From contig NZ_MUNT01000004.1 of assembly GCF_002001175.1 (NCBI RefSeq), positions 1-64,000 of the forward strand: a stretch of 64,000 bases of DNA, in the 5' to 3' direction. The notes beneath the pieces are model-generated. The model worked only from the letters and a program-made list of their open reading frames with translations, was not told the DNA's origin and ran no database searches. A program made the position numbers and the translations under genes. The DNA comes from Rhodanobacter sp. C03. GTDB taxonomy: Bacteria > Pseudomonadota > Gammaproteobacteria > Xanthomonadales > Rhodanobacteraceae. Of the stretch, positions 26,847 through 34,711 are shown piece by piece; the stretch's first letter is position 1; the number at the start of each line of letters is the position of its first letter.

Positions 26847-27536
26847 ATGGACTGGAGCGCGCTGTTGCGCATGCCGATGACCGTGCTGCTGGTGCTGGCG
26901 GCGGTATTCCTGCTGCTGACGCTGGTGCAGCTGGTGGTGTTGCGCCGGCACCTGCACAGCGGTCGTCGGCTTGCCGCGAGCTGGCGCGCGCTGCTGTGCC
27001 TGCTCTGTTGCGCGCTCGCCCTGCTGCTCGGTGGCACCGGTATCGCGCTGCGCGGTTATCGATTGCTCGGCGAAGAAACTCCCGTTGTCGATATCGACGC
27101 GCGCATCCTTTCACCGCAGCGCTGGGCGCTCACCCTGAGCTGGCCCGACGGCAGCACCCGGCAAGTGCAGTTGTCCGGTGACGACTGGCGCGTCGAGGCG
27201 GTGGTGCTGAAGTGGAAACTGCCCGCGCTGCTGGCTGGACTGCCGCCGCTGTACCGGCTCGACCGGTTGTCCGGCCGTTACGACGATGCCGCCCAGGAGG
27301 CGAGCGCGCCACGCACGGTGATCGACTTGGGCGAGGCCAGCGCCTTCGACCTGCTCAACCTCAGCAAGCAGTACCCGCAGTGGCTGCCCGAAGTCGACAC
27401 CATCTACGGCAGCGGCGCGTTCCTGCCGCTGGTCGATCAGGGTCACTACAGCATCAGCCTGATGCGTACCGGCGCGCTGGTGGCGCGTCCGGATGACGCA
27501 ACCGCGCAGCGGATAGGCTCGCCACTTGGCGGTTGA
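26847..27536 (+). CDS. Inner-membrane protein of unknown function
   Basis: A protein of 229 residues, divergent from lptM-dapF. Two membrane segments are seen at about residues 12-31 (VLLVLAAVFLLLTLVQLVVL) and 48-67 (LLCLLCCALALLLGGTGIAL). A soluble part of about 150 residues, probably periplasmic, follows. It has strands such as WALTLSWPDG and a region AFDLLNLSKQYPQWLPEVDTIYGSGAF. No family is recognised. GAGGAGA stands before the ATG at 26847. It converges on the efflux lipoprotein gene downstream. Confidence 0.75.
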   Translation: MDWSALLRMPMTVLLVLAAVFLLLTLVQLVVLRRHLHSGRRLAASWRALLCLLCCALALLLGGTGIALRGYRLLGEETPVVDIDARILSPQRWALTLSWPDGSTRQVQLSGDDWRVEAVVLKWKLPALLAGLPPLYRLDRLSGRYDDAAQEASAPRTVIDLGEASAFDLLNLSKQYPQWLPEVDTIYGSGAFLPLVDQGHYSISLMRTGALVARPDDATAQRIGSPLGG

Positions 27537-27563
27537 ACCCACCCGGCTTGCAGGAAACCCGTC

Positions 27564-29063
27564 TCAGCGACCCGAAGGGCGACTGGCGGTACTCGTCTTG
27601 GCGGCATCGGCATCTGCGGCCGGCAGCGCCGCCGTATTTCCTGCGTCGTAACCGCCGCCAAGCGCCTGGATCAGCTGCACCGAAAGATCCATCTGCTGGC
27701 TGTCCAGCGCGGCCATGCGCTGCTCCGCCGCCAGCAACTGCTGGCGGGCGATCAATGTTTCCAGCGAGCTGCCGAGGCCGCCCTTGTAGAGTTTCATCGC
27801 ATCGTTCCAGGCCTGCTGCGCGTCCTGCTGTGCTCGCTGTTCAGCAGCAATCTGGGTTTGCATCGACTTGAGTGCGGTGTAGTCGTCGTCGACTTCGTTG
27901 ACCGCGCGCACCAGGGTCGCGTTGTATTGCGCCACCAGCCCGTCGTAGCCGGCGTCGGCTGCCGCCAGATTCGCCCGGCGCCGACCGCCGTCGAAGATCG
28001 GCAGGCTCAGCGCAGGGGTGATGCCGTAGGTGCGCGAGGACAGCTCGAACAGGTTGCTGCTGTCGCCCACCGCGACGAAACCAGCCATGGCGCTGATGCT
28101 GATATTCGGCAGAAATTCGGTCTTGGCCGCCTTGATCTCCTTGCCAGCCGCTTCGACGCGCCAGCGCGCGGCGACCAGATCGGCGCGACGGCCGATCAGA
28201 TCGACCGGCAGGTTGTCCGGCAGTGCGAGATCGGCCGGCTTCAGCACGCGCGGTCGGGCGATCTGCTGGCCACGGTCAGGACCCTGGCCGAGCAGCACCG
28301 ACAGGCTGCTGCGCACGGCATCGATGGCATGTTCGACCTGGGCCTTCTGCTGCTGTGCGCTGGCCACCGCGAAGTCGGCCTGATGCAATTGCTGCGGCGA
28401 GCCCAGGCCGGCGGCCAGGTAGCGGCGGGCCAGTTCGAGCACCTTGCCGGTGCGTTGCAGTTCGGCGTCGGCGACGTCCTGCTGGGCGAACGCATAGCCA
28501 AGCTGGATATACGCGCGCGCCACGTTCACCGACAACTGGATGCGTGCCGCGTGCGCGTCGATCTCGGCGGCGCGGCGGCGGCCCAGCGCGGCCTCCCAGG
28601 CGGCGCGCTTGCCGCCCCACAGATCCAGCCCCCAGGAAAAGTCGAGCGTGGCCGACTTGGCCCAGGCGAACGTGCCCAGGTCCTCCACCGGATAGCTGTA
28701 ATCCTTGCTGGACAGCCGGGCACCGGGCGCGGCGGCGTCCAGGCTCAGCTGCGGGCCGCGCGCCGCGTTGGCACCTTGCACTTGGGCCTGCGCCAGTCTG
28801 GCTGCCGCATCAGCAGCGGCCAGGCCGGGATTGTTCTTCAGCGCTTCGTCGATCAACGCCGACAGCTGCGGATCGCCCAGACCGATCCACCAGTCCTGCG
28901 CCGGCCATGCCGCCGGGGTGAGCTTCACTTCAGCGAGGCTGCGCTCGGTGGCGAGGTGTTGCGGATCGGTCAGCTGGCCGTCGGGGTGCAGGCCGCGACT
29001 GCTCGCGCAGCCGGCGAGCGCCAGGGTCAGCGTGATGGCAAGAGTCAGGATACGCATGGACAT
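27564..29063 (-). CDS. NodT/OprM-family outer-membrane efflux lipoprotein
   Basis: A TolC-like exit duct of 499 residues. The signal peptide ends in the lipobox LAGC (Cys 19). The body has the duplicated outer-membrane efflux domain: PDWWIGLGDP-like start (QDWWIGLGDPQLSALIDEALKNN), long helical hairpins with LAQAQVQGANAARGPQL, and the second repeat with GRRADLVAARWRVEAAGKEI and ALSLPIFDGGRRRANL. It normally works with an RND or MFS pump and a membrane-fusion protein, but neither is next to it here, so it is an orphan duct that may serve pumps coded elsewhere. GAGA lies before the ATG at 29063. Confidence 0.92.
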   Translation of the reverse strand: MSMRILTLAITLTLALAGCASSRGLHPDGQLTDPQHLATERSLAEVKLTPAAWPAQDWWIGLGDPQLSALIDEALKNNPGLAAADAAARLAQAQVQGANAARGPQLSLDAAAPGARLSSKDYSYPVEDLGTFAWAKSATLDFSWGLDLWGGKRAAWEAALGRRRAAEIDAHAARIQLSVNVARAYIQLGYAFAQQDVADAELQRTGKVLELARRYLAAGLGSPQQLHQADFAVASAQQQKAQVEHAIDAVRSSLSVLLGQGPDRGQQIARPRVLKPADLALPDNLPVDLIGRRADLVAARWRVEAAGKEIKAAKTEFLPNISISAMAGFVAVGDSSNLFELSSRTYGITPALSLPIFDGGRRRANLAAADAGYDGLVAQYNATLVRAVNEVDDDYTALKSMQTQIAAEQRAQQDAQQAWNDAMKLYKGGLGSSLETLIARQQLLAAEQRMAALDSQQMDLSVQLIQALGGGYDAGNTAALPAADADAAKTSTASRPSGR

Positions 29064-29206
29064 CGGGAAATCTCACGAAGCAGGACGATTGGACTCACCG
29101 CTGCACGCGGTGTCGCGACGTTCCCATGTCCCCTCGATCGCGCCGACATGATAAACCCGTGCTGCCCGCGGCGAGGCGACTGGGCAGGCGGTCGCAGCCG
29201 GGCGAC

Positions 29207-29680
29207 TCAATCGAGTGATTTTTCGTAACGCCAGGCATGCGTGCCGTCCTGGTAGTAATGCGGGTAATGGCCGATGTGCCGATAGCCGTGTCGTTCGTAA
29301 AGGCGCACCGCATTGGCGTTGTCGTCGCGCACTTCCAGTCGTAGCGCGTGGCAGCGGCGTTGCCGGGCGGCTGCTTCCACGGCATCCAGCAGCGCGGTGC
29401 CGACACCCTTGCCGCGCGCTTCGGGTTTGCTGGCAATCGAGTACAGCCGAGCCACGCGGCTACCCTTGCGGAAGAACACCACCGCGGTACCGAGAAAGTT
29501 GCGGTGATTGGCACTGGCCACCAGCACCAGTGCCGAGTCGCTGTCCAGATGGCGGCGGTATTGCGTGCGGCTCAGCCGGTCGCTGTCGAACGTCCCTTCC
29601 TCCAGCGCCACCAGGTCATCGAGATCGGACGATTCGGCACGGCGCACGCGCACGCTGGCACTGGCAGGGGTTGGATGCAT
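29207..29680 (-). CDS. GNAT-family N-acetyltransferase (RimI-like)
   Basis: A protein of 157 residues with a GNAT fold: VRVRRAESSDLDDLVALEE at the start, the acetyl-CoA-binding loop SKPEARGKGVGTALLDAVE (the R-x-x-G-x-G/A motif), and LRLEVRDDNANAVRLYERHGYRHIG. The last part is typical of RimI-like enzymes that acetylate alpha-amino groups. A GTG start at 29746 would add 22 residues; neither start has a strong ribosome site. The gene is divergent from the RimK-like ATP-grasp ligase at 29943. GNAT enzymes are known neighbours of this ligase family, so they may modify the same peptide or amino-acid product. Confidence 0.88.
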   Translation of the reverse strand: MHPTPASASVRVRRAESSDLDDLVALEEGTFDSDRLSRTQYRRHLDSDSALVLVASANHRNFLGTAVVFFRKGSRVARLYSIASKPEARGKGVGTALLDAVEAAARQRRCHALRLEVRDDNANAVRLYERHGYRHIGHYPHYYQDGTHAWRYEKSLD

Positions 29681-29942
29681 GCCTGGGGATTCCGGCGCGA
29701 CGTGGCGCGCGTACTCGTGCAACAAATGGAGTGGGGTGATTAGCACGCGCGGACTCTAGCAGCCGGCGGCGTCTGCTGCGCGTGTTCATGGCCTGCTCCT
29801 GATCATGGGCTATGCCGTTTATTCACGCTTCAGTGCTTTACCCTTGTGCAGCGTCTGCCCTGTGCCAAACTGCGCGCCTTGTGTGTCCCGCCGCGCCGCG
29901 CGCAGGGGCATCCCGCCATAGCTGGATCACCTGAGTGGTGCC

Positions 29943-31427
29943 ATGACCCGTCTGGTCATCGTTGTCGAGAAGGCCTCCGACTGGGGCTCTTACTATCCGT
30001 CCGTCGACGTCATGAGCGCGATGGATTACCTGCGCGAGCCCGTCGGTGGCGACGACGAACGCACCCACGTGATCAACCTGTGCCGCAGCTACAAGTACCT
30101 GGGTACCGGTTATTACGTGTCGCTGCTGGCCGAGGCGCGCGGGCACAAGGTGATGCCGTCGGTGCGCACGGTGAACGACCTGCGCCGGCGCTCGCTGTAC
30201 GGCGTGGACATCGAGGATCTCAATACCAAGCTGACGAATTTTCTTCCCGCCGGCGGCCGCGACACCACCGATTTCGGCATCCTGGTCTATTTCGGCGAGA
30301 CCGCCTACCCGGCGCTGCAGGACCTGGCGCGCCAGGTGTTCGAATCATTCCCCTGCCCGCTGCTGCGCATCGAGTTCGAGCGCGACCGCGTGTGGCAGGT
30401 CAGCTCGATCAAGCCGGTCGGCCTGCAGACGCTGGACGACGCGCAGGAAGATGCGTTCGCCGAGGAGCTCGACCGCTTCTCCAGGAAGCTGTGGCGCAAG
30501 CCGCGCGCGCGCAAGCTGTACCGCTATGACATCGCGATGCTGGTCGATCCGGCCGAGCAGATGCCGCCGTCGAACAAGAAGGCGCTGAAGGCGTTCATCG
30601 CGGCCGGCAAGGAACTCGGCATCGAGGTCGACCCGATCGGCAAGAACGACTACCAGCGCCTCGCCGAGTACGACGGCCTGTTCATCCGTGAGACCACCGC
30701 CAGCGACAACCACACCTACCGCTTCGCCCACCGCGCCGAGAAGGAAGGCATGGTGGTGATCGACGATCCGACCTCGATCCTGCGTTGCACCAACAAGATC
30801 TTCCTCAACGACTTGATGGTGTCGCGCAAGCTGGCCGTGCCGCGCACCGAGATTCTTTACCGCGACGACAGCAAGGGCATGAAGGACGTCGTCGCCAAGC
30901 TCGGCTTCCCGCTGGTGTTGAAGATCCCCGACGGCTCGTTCTCGCGCGGTGTGGTCAAGGTGGAAAGCGAGCAGGCCCTGGAGCAGGCGGCCAGCGGTCT
31001 GTTCCAGCACAGTGCCCTGCTGCTGGCGCAGGAATACGTCTATACCGAATTCGACTGGCGCGTGGGCGTGCTCAACCGCGAGCCGCTGTACGCGTGCAAG
31101 TACTACATGTCACGCGGTCACTGGCAGATCTACAACCACGGCGCCAAGGGCACCGCGAAGTCCGGTGGCTTCGAGACGATCGCGGTGAGCGACGCGCCGG
31201 CCGAGGTGATCAAGCTGGCGCTGAAGGCGACCCAGCCGATCGGCGACGGACTCTACGGTGTCGACCTCAAGCAGGTCGGCAACAAGCCGGTGGTGATCGA
31301 GGTCAACGACAACCCGTCGATCGACGCCGGTGTCGAGGACGCCCATCTCGGCGATGCGCTGTACCTGCAGATCATGCAGGAGTTCCTGCGCCGGATGGAA
31401 CGCAAGCGGCAGGGCATCACCGGCTGA
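29943..31427 (+). CDS. RimK-like ATP-grasp ligase with N-terminal RLAN domain
   Basis: A protein of 494 residues. The N-terminal RimK-like ATP-grasp-associated domain begins MTRLVIVVEKASDWGSYYPS and has NLCRSYKYLGTGYYVSLLAEARGH. The C-terminal ATP-grasp part starts around DDPTSILRCTNKIFLNDLM (about 280) and has LVLKIPDGSFSRGVVKV and the metal-binding EVNDNPSIDAGVED near residues 455-467. Such enzymes form amide bonds between an activated carboxylate and an amine, usually an amino acid. The substrate is unknown; Iyer, Aravind and co-workers predicted a role in making modified peptides or small metabolites. It is about 260 bases from a divergent GNAT gene. Confidence 0.88.
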   Translation: MTRLVIVVEKASDWGSYYPSVDVMSAMDYLREPVGGDDERTHVINLCRSYKYLGTGYYVSLLAEARGHKVMPSVRTVNDLRRRSLYGVDIEDLNTKLTNFLPAGGRDTTDFGILVYFGETAYPALQDLARQVFESFPCPLLRIEFERDRVWQVSSIKPVGLQTLDDAQEDAFAEELDRFSRKLWRKPRARKLYRYDIAMLVDPAEQMPPSNKKALKAFIAAGKELGIEVDPIGKNDYQRLAEYDGLFIRETTASDNHTYRFAHRAEKEGMVVIDDPTSILRCTNKIFLNDLMVSRKLAVPRTEILYRDDSKGMKDVVAKLGFPLVLKIPDGSFSRGVVKVESEQALEQAASGLFQHSALLLAQEYVYTEFDWRVGVLNREPLYACKYYMSRGHWQIYNHGAKGTAKSGGFETIAVSDAPAEVIKLALKATQPIGDGLYGVDLKQVGNKPVVIEVNDNPSIDAGVEDAHLGDALYLQIMQEFLRRMERKRQGITG

Positions 31428-31445
31428 GTCGGCGGCCGCAAACGC

Positions 31446-31703
31446 TCAGTGCCACACCGCGCGATACGGCGCATGGCGCCGCGGCCTGCACAGCGCCAGC
31501 AACTGGCGTGGCAGCGACGGTTCCAGCACCAGCAGGACGACCAGTGGTGCGCCGACCAGCCAGAACGTCGGCGTCCATCCGAGCAGGTCGGTGCGCAGCG
31601 GGACCAGGGTGGTCAGCAGCAAGACACTGCCGGCAACCAGCCACAATGAGGCGGCGCCCAGCAGGTGTTGGTGATGGAGGTTAGGCAGTAAGTGCGGATG
31701 CAT
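31446..31703 (-). CDS. Small two-helix membrane protein
   Basis: A protein of 85 residues starting MHPHLLPNLHHQHLL. Two hydrophobic segments are visible, LGAASLWLVAGSVLLLTTLV (about 14-33) and TFWLVGAPLVVLLVLEPSL (about 45-63), with a basic C-terminus (RPRRHAPYRAVWH). It looks like a small inner-membrane protein with cytoplasmic tail. No family is recognised. It is convergent with the ATP-grasp ligase gene, 18 bases after that stop. Confidence 0.55.
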   Translation of the reverse strand: MHPHLLPNLHHQHLLGAASLWLVAGSVLLLTTLVPLRTDLLGWTPTFWLVGAPLVVLLVLEPSLPRQLLALCRPRRHAPYRAVWH

Positions 31704-31776
31704 GTCGCGTGTCCATTCGGCAGATGACAGCTGCAGCTTGCGGCGCGTCCATCTCACCGGCTGCGACCGGCACACG

Positions 31777-31856
31777 GTGGGAACGACTTCAGTCGCGATG
31801 CTCCTGCTTGAATTGGATCATGCGGCGAGAGCTATCGCGGCTTAAGCCGCTCCCGC
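31777..31856. repeat. REPIN-like pair of inverted extragenic palindromes
   Basis: Two related elements face each other. The first (31777-31803) has the core GGGAACGACTTCAGTCGCG. The second (31829-31856) read on the minus strand has GGGAGCGGCTTAAGCCGCG. Both continue with GAT, an optional A, and GCTC. Each has its own hairpin, CGACT/AGTCG and GCGGCTT/AAGCCGC, and the pair can fold into one long hairpin. REP elements of this style are common in Xanthomonadales and Pseudomonas and are moved by RAYT transposases; none is in the window. Confidence 0.65.
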
Positions 31857-31932
31857 AAAGAGCCGGCTCGGACGAAGCTCGCGAAAACCTCAGCTTGTAG
31901 AATGGGTGCCGCCACCCACCCATGGAATCTGC

Positions 31933-32763
31933 ATGCAACCCGCTCAATTCGCCGTGTTCGGTCATCCGATCAACCACAGCCTGTCACCGCAGATCCATCA
32001 CGCATTCGCACAGCAGCTCGGCATTACGCTGGAATACCGTGCGATCGACGCGGCACCGACCGACTTCGTCGCTTCGGTGCGGCGCTTCTTCGCGGATGGC
32101 GGTCGCGGCACGAATGTCACGCTGCCGCACAAGGCGGCGGCCTTCGCGCTGGCTGACCAGCGCAGCGAGGCAGCCACACGTGCCGGCAGCGCGAATGTGC
32201 TGACCCGACTCGCGGATGGCAGCTTGACCGCGCACAACACCGATGGCGCCGGCATGGTGCGTGACATCACCGAACGCCACGGCGTCGACCTGCGCGGCCA
32301 TACCGCGCTCCTGCTTGGTGCTGGCGGTGCCGCGCGTGGCGTGGCGTGGAACCTGCTGGATGCCGGCGTGCAGACGCTGACCATCGTCAACCGCTCGCCC
32401 GAGGCCGCCGATGCATTGGCCGATGCGATCGGCGAGCCCGCGCGTGCGCACACCCGCTACTGGGAGGATCTGGCCGACATTGGCAGCTACGACCTGATCA
32501 TCCAGGCCACCTCGGCCGGAGTGCTGGGCGCGTCGCTACAATTGCCGTTTTCGCTGGTTGGTGCCCGCGCGCTCTGCTACGACCTGTCCTATGGCGTCGC
32601 GGCCAGCGGATTCCTGAGCTGGGCGAAGACCGCCGGCGCGCGTTACGCGTTCGACGGTCTCGGCATGCTGGTGGAAACCGCCGCCGATGCGTTCGAACTG
32701 TGGCACGGCCAGCGGCCGGAGACCGAGCCGGTGTACCAGCAGCTGCGTCGGCAGACCGCGTGA
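31933..32763 (+). CDS. aroE: Shikimate dehydrogenase (NADP+)
   Basis: Reduces 3-dehydroshikimate to shikimate in aromatic amino-acid synthesis (276 residues). The substrate domain has [18 protein letters not shown] and [15 protein letters not shown] with the catalytic Lys, and the catalytic Asp is in [13 protein letters not shown]. The NADP domain has [19 protein letters not shown] and [10 protein letters not shown]; the basic Arg after Asn fits NADP. The ATG at 31933 has GGA upstream; the longer frame from 31906 is unlikely. The stop overlaps the start of the next gene. Confidence 0.95.
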   Translation: MQPAQFAVFGHPINHSLSPQIHHAFAQQLGITLEYRAIDAAPTDFVASVRRFFADGGRGTNVTLPHKAAAFALADQRSEAATRAGSANVLTRLADGSLTAHNTDGAGMVRDITERHGVDLRGHTALLLGAGGAARGVAWNLLDAGVQTLTIVNRSPEAADALADAIGEPARAHTRYWEDLADIGSYDLIIQATSAGVLGASLQLPFSLVGARALCYDLSYGVAASGFLSWAKTAGARYAFDGLGMLVETAADAFELWHGQRPETEPVYQQLRRQTA

Positions 32764-33026
32764 GCGCCCTGGCCTGCCGGCCCGGCTGCGGCGCTTGCTG
32801 CATCGCGCCGTCGATCAGTTCGCCGATTCCCGGCATGCCGCAGGGCAAGCCGGCCGGCGTGCGCTGTGTGCAACTGACGGCGGACAACCGCTGCGCGATC
32901 TTCGGCCAACCCGAGCGGCCCGCGGTATGCGGCAGTCTGCGTGCCGAACCGGTGATGTGTGGATCGGATCGTAACCATGCGATGACGTGGCTGACGCAAC
33001 TGGAAGCGGCCACGGCCACGCGCTGA
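32760..33026 (+). CDS. YkgJ-family cysteine cluster protein
   Basis: A small protein of 88 residues from a GTG start that overlaps the aroE stop (GTGA). It has the pattern CRPGCGACC near the N-terminus, then [25 protein letters not shown] and VMCG. This set of eight cysteines is that of the YkgJ family (formerly UPF0153), which is thought to bind zinc or iron. The function is unknown. Overlap with aroE indicates coupled translation. Confidence 0.85.
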   Translation: MSALACRPGCGACCIAPSISSPIPGMPQGKPAGVRCVQLTADNRCAIFGQPERPAVCGSLRAEPVMCGSDRNHAMTWLTQLEAATATR

Positions 33027-33137
33027 AGCAATGTCGCCACACGGCTGAAACACAGCATGGCTATCGTCGCCCCAGTCGCCGGGAGCGCGCCGGTGACGGC
33101 GGCTTCCGCGCGCGGTCATCCTCACGCAGCAGGTGTC

Positions 33138-33692
33138 ATGTTTCGCTCATTCTCAGTCACGGCGCGTCATCACGCGCCTGTCCTCGTTTCCGTCGTGCTT
33201 CTGCTGGTGCTGGCCGGTGGCGTGTTCTGGTACAGCCATGCCACCGCCGAGGCATCCATGCTCGATGCCGGGACGGCGCCATCCGGCGTGGCGGCGGCAT
33301 CCAACGACAGCGCGCAGAGCGGCACCCAGATCCTGCTTGGGCTGGCGCGTGATGCCATGCATGACGGCCGACTGGTGGCACCGGCCGGCAGCAACGCCTA
33401 CGAGTTCTACCTCAGCGTGCTGCAGTTGGAGCCGCAGAACCGGACTGCGCAGGAAGCCTTGCGCGAGTCCTTTCCACGCGCATCCGAGGAGATCGAGCGC
33501 GGGATCAACCAGAACGATCTGGACGAGGCGCGGCGGGAGATCGACCTGCTGCGCGAGTTCGACAGCAACAACTTCACCCTGGCCTTGCTTGGCGGCAAAC
33601 TCTCCGCCGCACGCAACATCGAAACGAAGCGGCATGAAGCGGAAGCCGAGCGCATCCAGCAGGCAAATGCCGGGCTTACGCCGGGGATGTGA
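33138..33692 (+). CDS. Single-anchor membrane protein resembling the N-terminal part of TonB-like transducers
   Basis: A protein of 184 residues with one membrane segment (PVLVSVVLLLVLAGGVFWY, about 13-31). A region with GLVAPAGSNAYEFYLSVLQLEP-like pattern (ARDAMHDGRLVAPAGSNAYE) and a helical repeat with DEARREIDLLREFDSNNFTLALL follow. I recall similar Ala-Pro-Asn-Ala-Tyr helical modules in some xanthomonad TonB-like proteins, but the TonB C-terminal domain is missing here. An in-frame ATG at 33057 would add 27 residues; 33138 is chosen because AGG precedes it and the anchor then sits near the N-terminus. Function unknown. Confidence 0.6.
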   Translation: MFRSFSVTARHHAPVLVSVVLLLVLAGGVFWYSHATAEASMLDAGTAPSGVAAASNDSAQSGTQILLGLARDAMHDGRLVAPAGSNAYEFYLSVLQLEPQNRTAQEALRESFPRASEEIERGINQNDLDEARREIDLLREFDSNNFTLALLGGKLSAARNIETKRHEAEAERIQQANAGLTPGM

Positions 33693-33706
33693 TTGCATGC
33701 GAGACG

Positions 33707-34036
33707 TCAGCGCAACAGCTGACTAGCTCTTTTCAGCAACAGGTCAACCAGCTCCGGTTGCATGAAGTCGTAGCGGTCGGGGATATCCAGACAGATCACC
33801 CGCTTGCCCTTGAGTCGGGCACCGTGACGTGCCTGAAGGCGCCGCCGATGGCTGGATTCCATCACCACGATGAGTTCTGCCCAGTCCACCTGCTCGGCTG
33901 TCAGCACCACCTCGGCGTCTTCGGCCAGACCGGCGGAATCCACTTCCAGGCCAGGCCACGCGCCAAACACCTGTTCAGCGGTGGGGCTGCGCAGGCGATT
34001 GCGACTGCACAAGAACAACACGCGACGTACAGCCAT
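33707..34036 (-). CDS. Low-molecular-weight protein-tyrosine-phosphatase-like protein
   Basis: A protein of 109 residues, shorter than classical enzymes of about 150. The P-loop is RVLFLCSRNRLRSPTAE, a CX5R motif with the nucleophile Cys at 10 and Arg at 16, followed by Ser. A possible general-acid Asp is in DIPDRYDFM. It fits the short LMW-PTP family group. The substrate is unknown. Its ATG overlaps the stop of the gamma-carbonic-anhydrase gene by one base (TGATG), so the two are translated together. Confidence 0.82.
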   Translation of the reverse strand: MAVRRVLFLCSRNRLRSPTAEQVFGAWPGLEVDSAGLAEDAEVVLTAEQVDWAELIVVMESSHRRRLQARHGARLKGKRVICLDIPDRYDFMQPELVDLLLKRASQLLR

Positions 34037-34569
34037 CAGGCCGATACCAGATACGCGTCCTTCAACCGCACGTAGTGGTCGGCCGAGTAGTGCAGCTGCT
34101 CGATCTGCTGGTCGCTGAGCAGGCGCACGAACTTGGCCGGATTGCCCAGCCACAGCTCGCGTTCGCCGACCACCTTGCCCGGCGGGATCAGGCTGCCGGC
34201 GCCGACGAAGCCGTACTTCTTCACCACGGCGCCATCCATGACGGTGGCGTGCATGCCGATCAGGCAGTAGTCGCCGATCATGCAGGCATGCACCACCGCG
34301 GCGTGACCGATGGTGACGCCCTCGCCGATCAGGCAGGGGAAACCCGGGCCGTATGGGCCGGCGTGGGCGACGTGCACGACGCTGCCGTCCTGGATGCTGG
34401 TACGGGCGCCGACGCGGATGTAGTTCACGTCGCCGCGCAACACCGTGCCGGGCCAGATCGACACGTCGTCAGCGAGTACCACGTCGCCGATCACGCTGGC
34501 GGCGGGGTCGACGTAGACGCGTTCGCCGAGGGTGGGCGCGATGCCCTTGAAACTGCGCAGAGGATTCAT
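34036..34569 (-). CDS. Gamma-carbonic-anhydrase-like hexapeptide-repeat protein (YrdA/PaaY type)
   Basis: A protein of 177 residues with a left-handed beta-helix built from hexapeptide repeats: VYVDPAASVIGDVVLADDVSIWPGTVLRGD, then VRVGARTSIQDGSVVHVAH and IGEGVTIGHAAVVHACMIGDYCLIGMHATVMDGA. The three metal-binding histidines are in VVHVAH and GHAAVVH. The family includes gamma-carbonic anhydrases and many homologues without proven activity. The start at 34569 gives MNPLRSFKGIAPTLG; the frame to 34713 is an extension. It is divergent from oligopeptidase A. Confidence 0.9.
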   Translation of the reverse strand: MNPLRSFKGIAPTLGERVYVDPAASVIGDVVLADDVSIWPGTVLRGDVNYIRVGARTSIQDGSVVHVAHAGPYGPGFPCLIGEGVTIGHAAVVHACMIGDYCLIGMHATVMDGAVVKKYGFVGAGSLIPPGKVVGERELWLGNPAKFVRLLSDQQIEQLHYSADHYVRLKDAYLVSA

Positions 34570-34711
34570 TCGTGCATGGTAGCGGCCGGCGCGCCCGGGT
34601 GTGGAGCGGGTCCATGTGGAGCGGGTCGGCATCCTGCCGGACGCGGTCATATCGCCACGCTTGATTTCGTCTCGCGCGGTCGCCACGCTGGCGGCTGGAA
34701 AAGGAGCGTTC

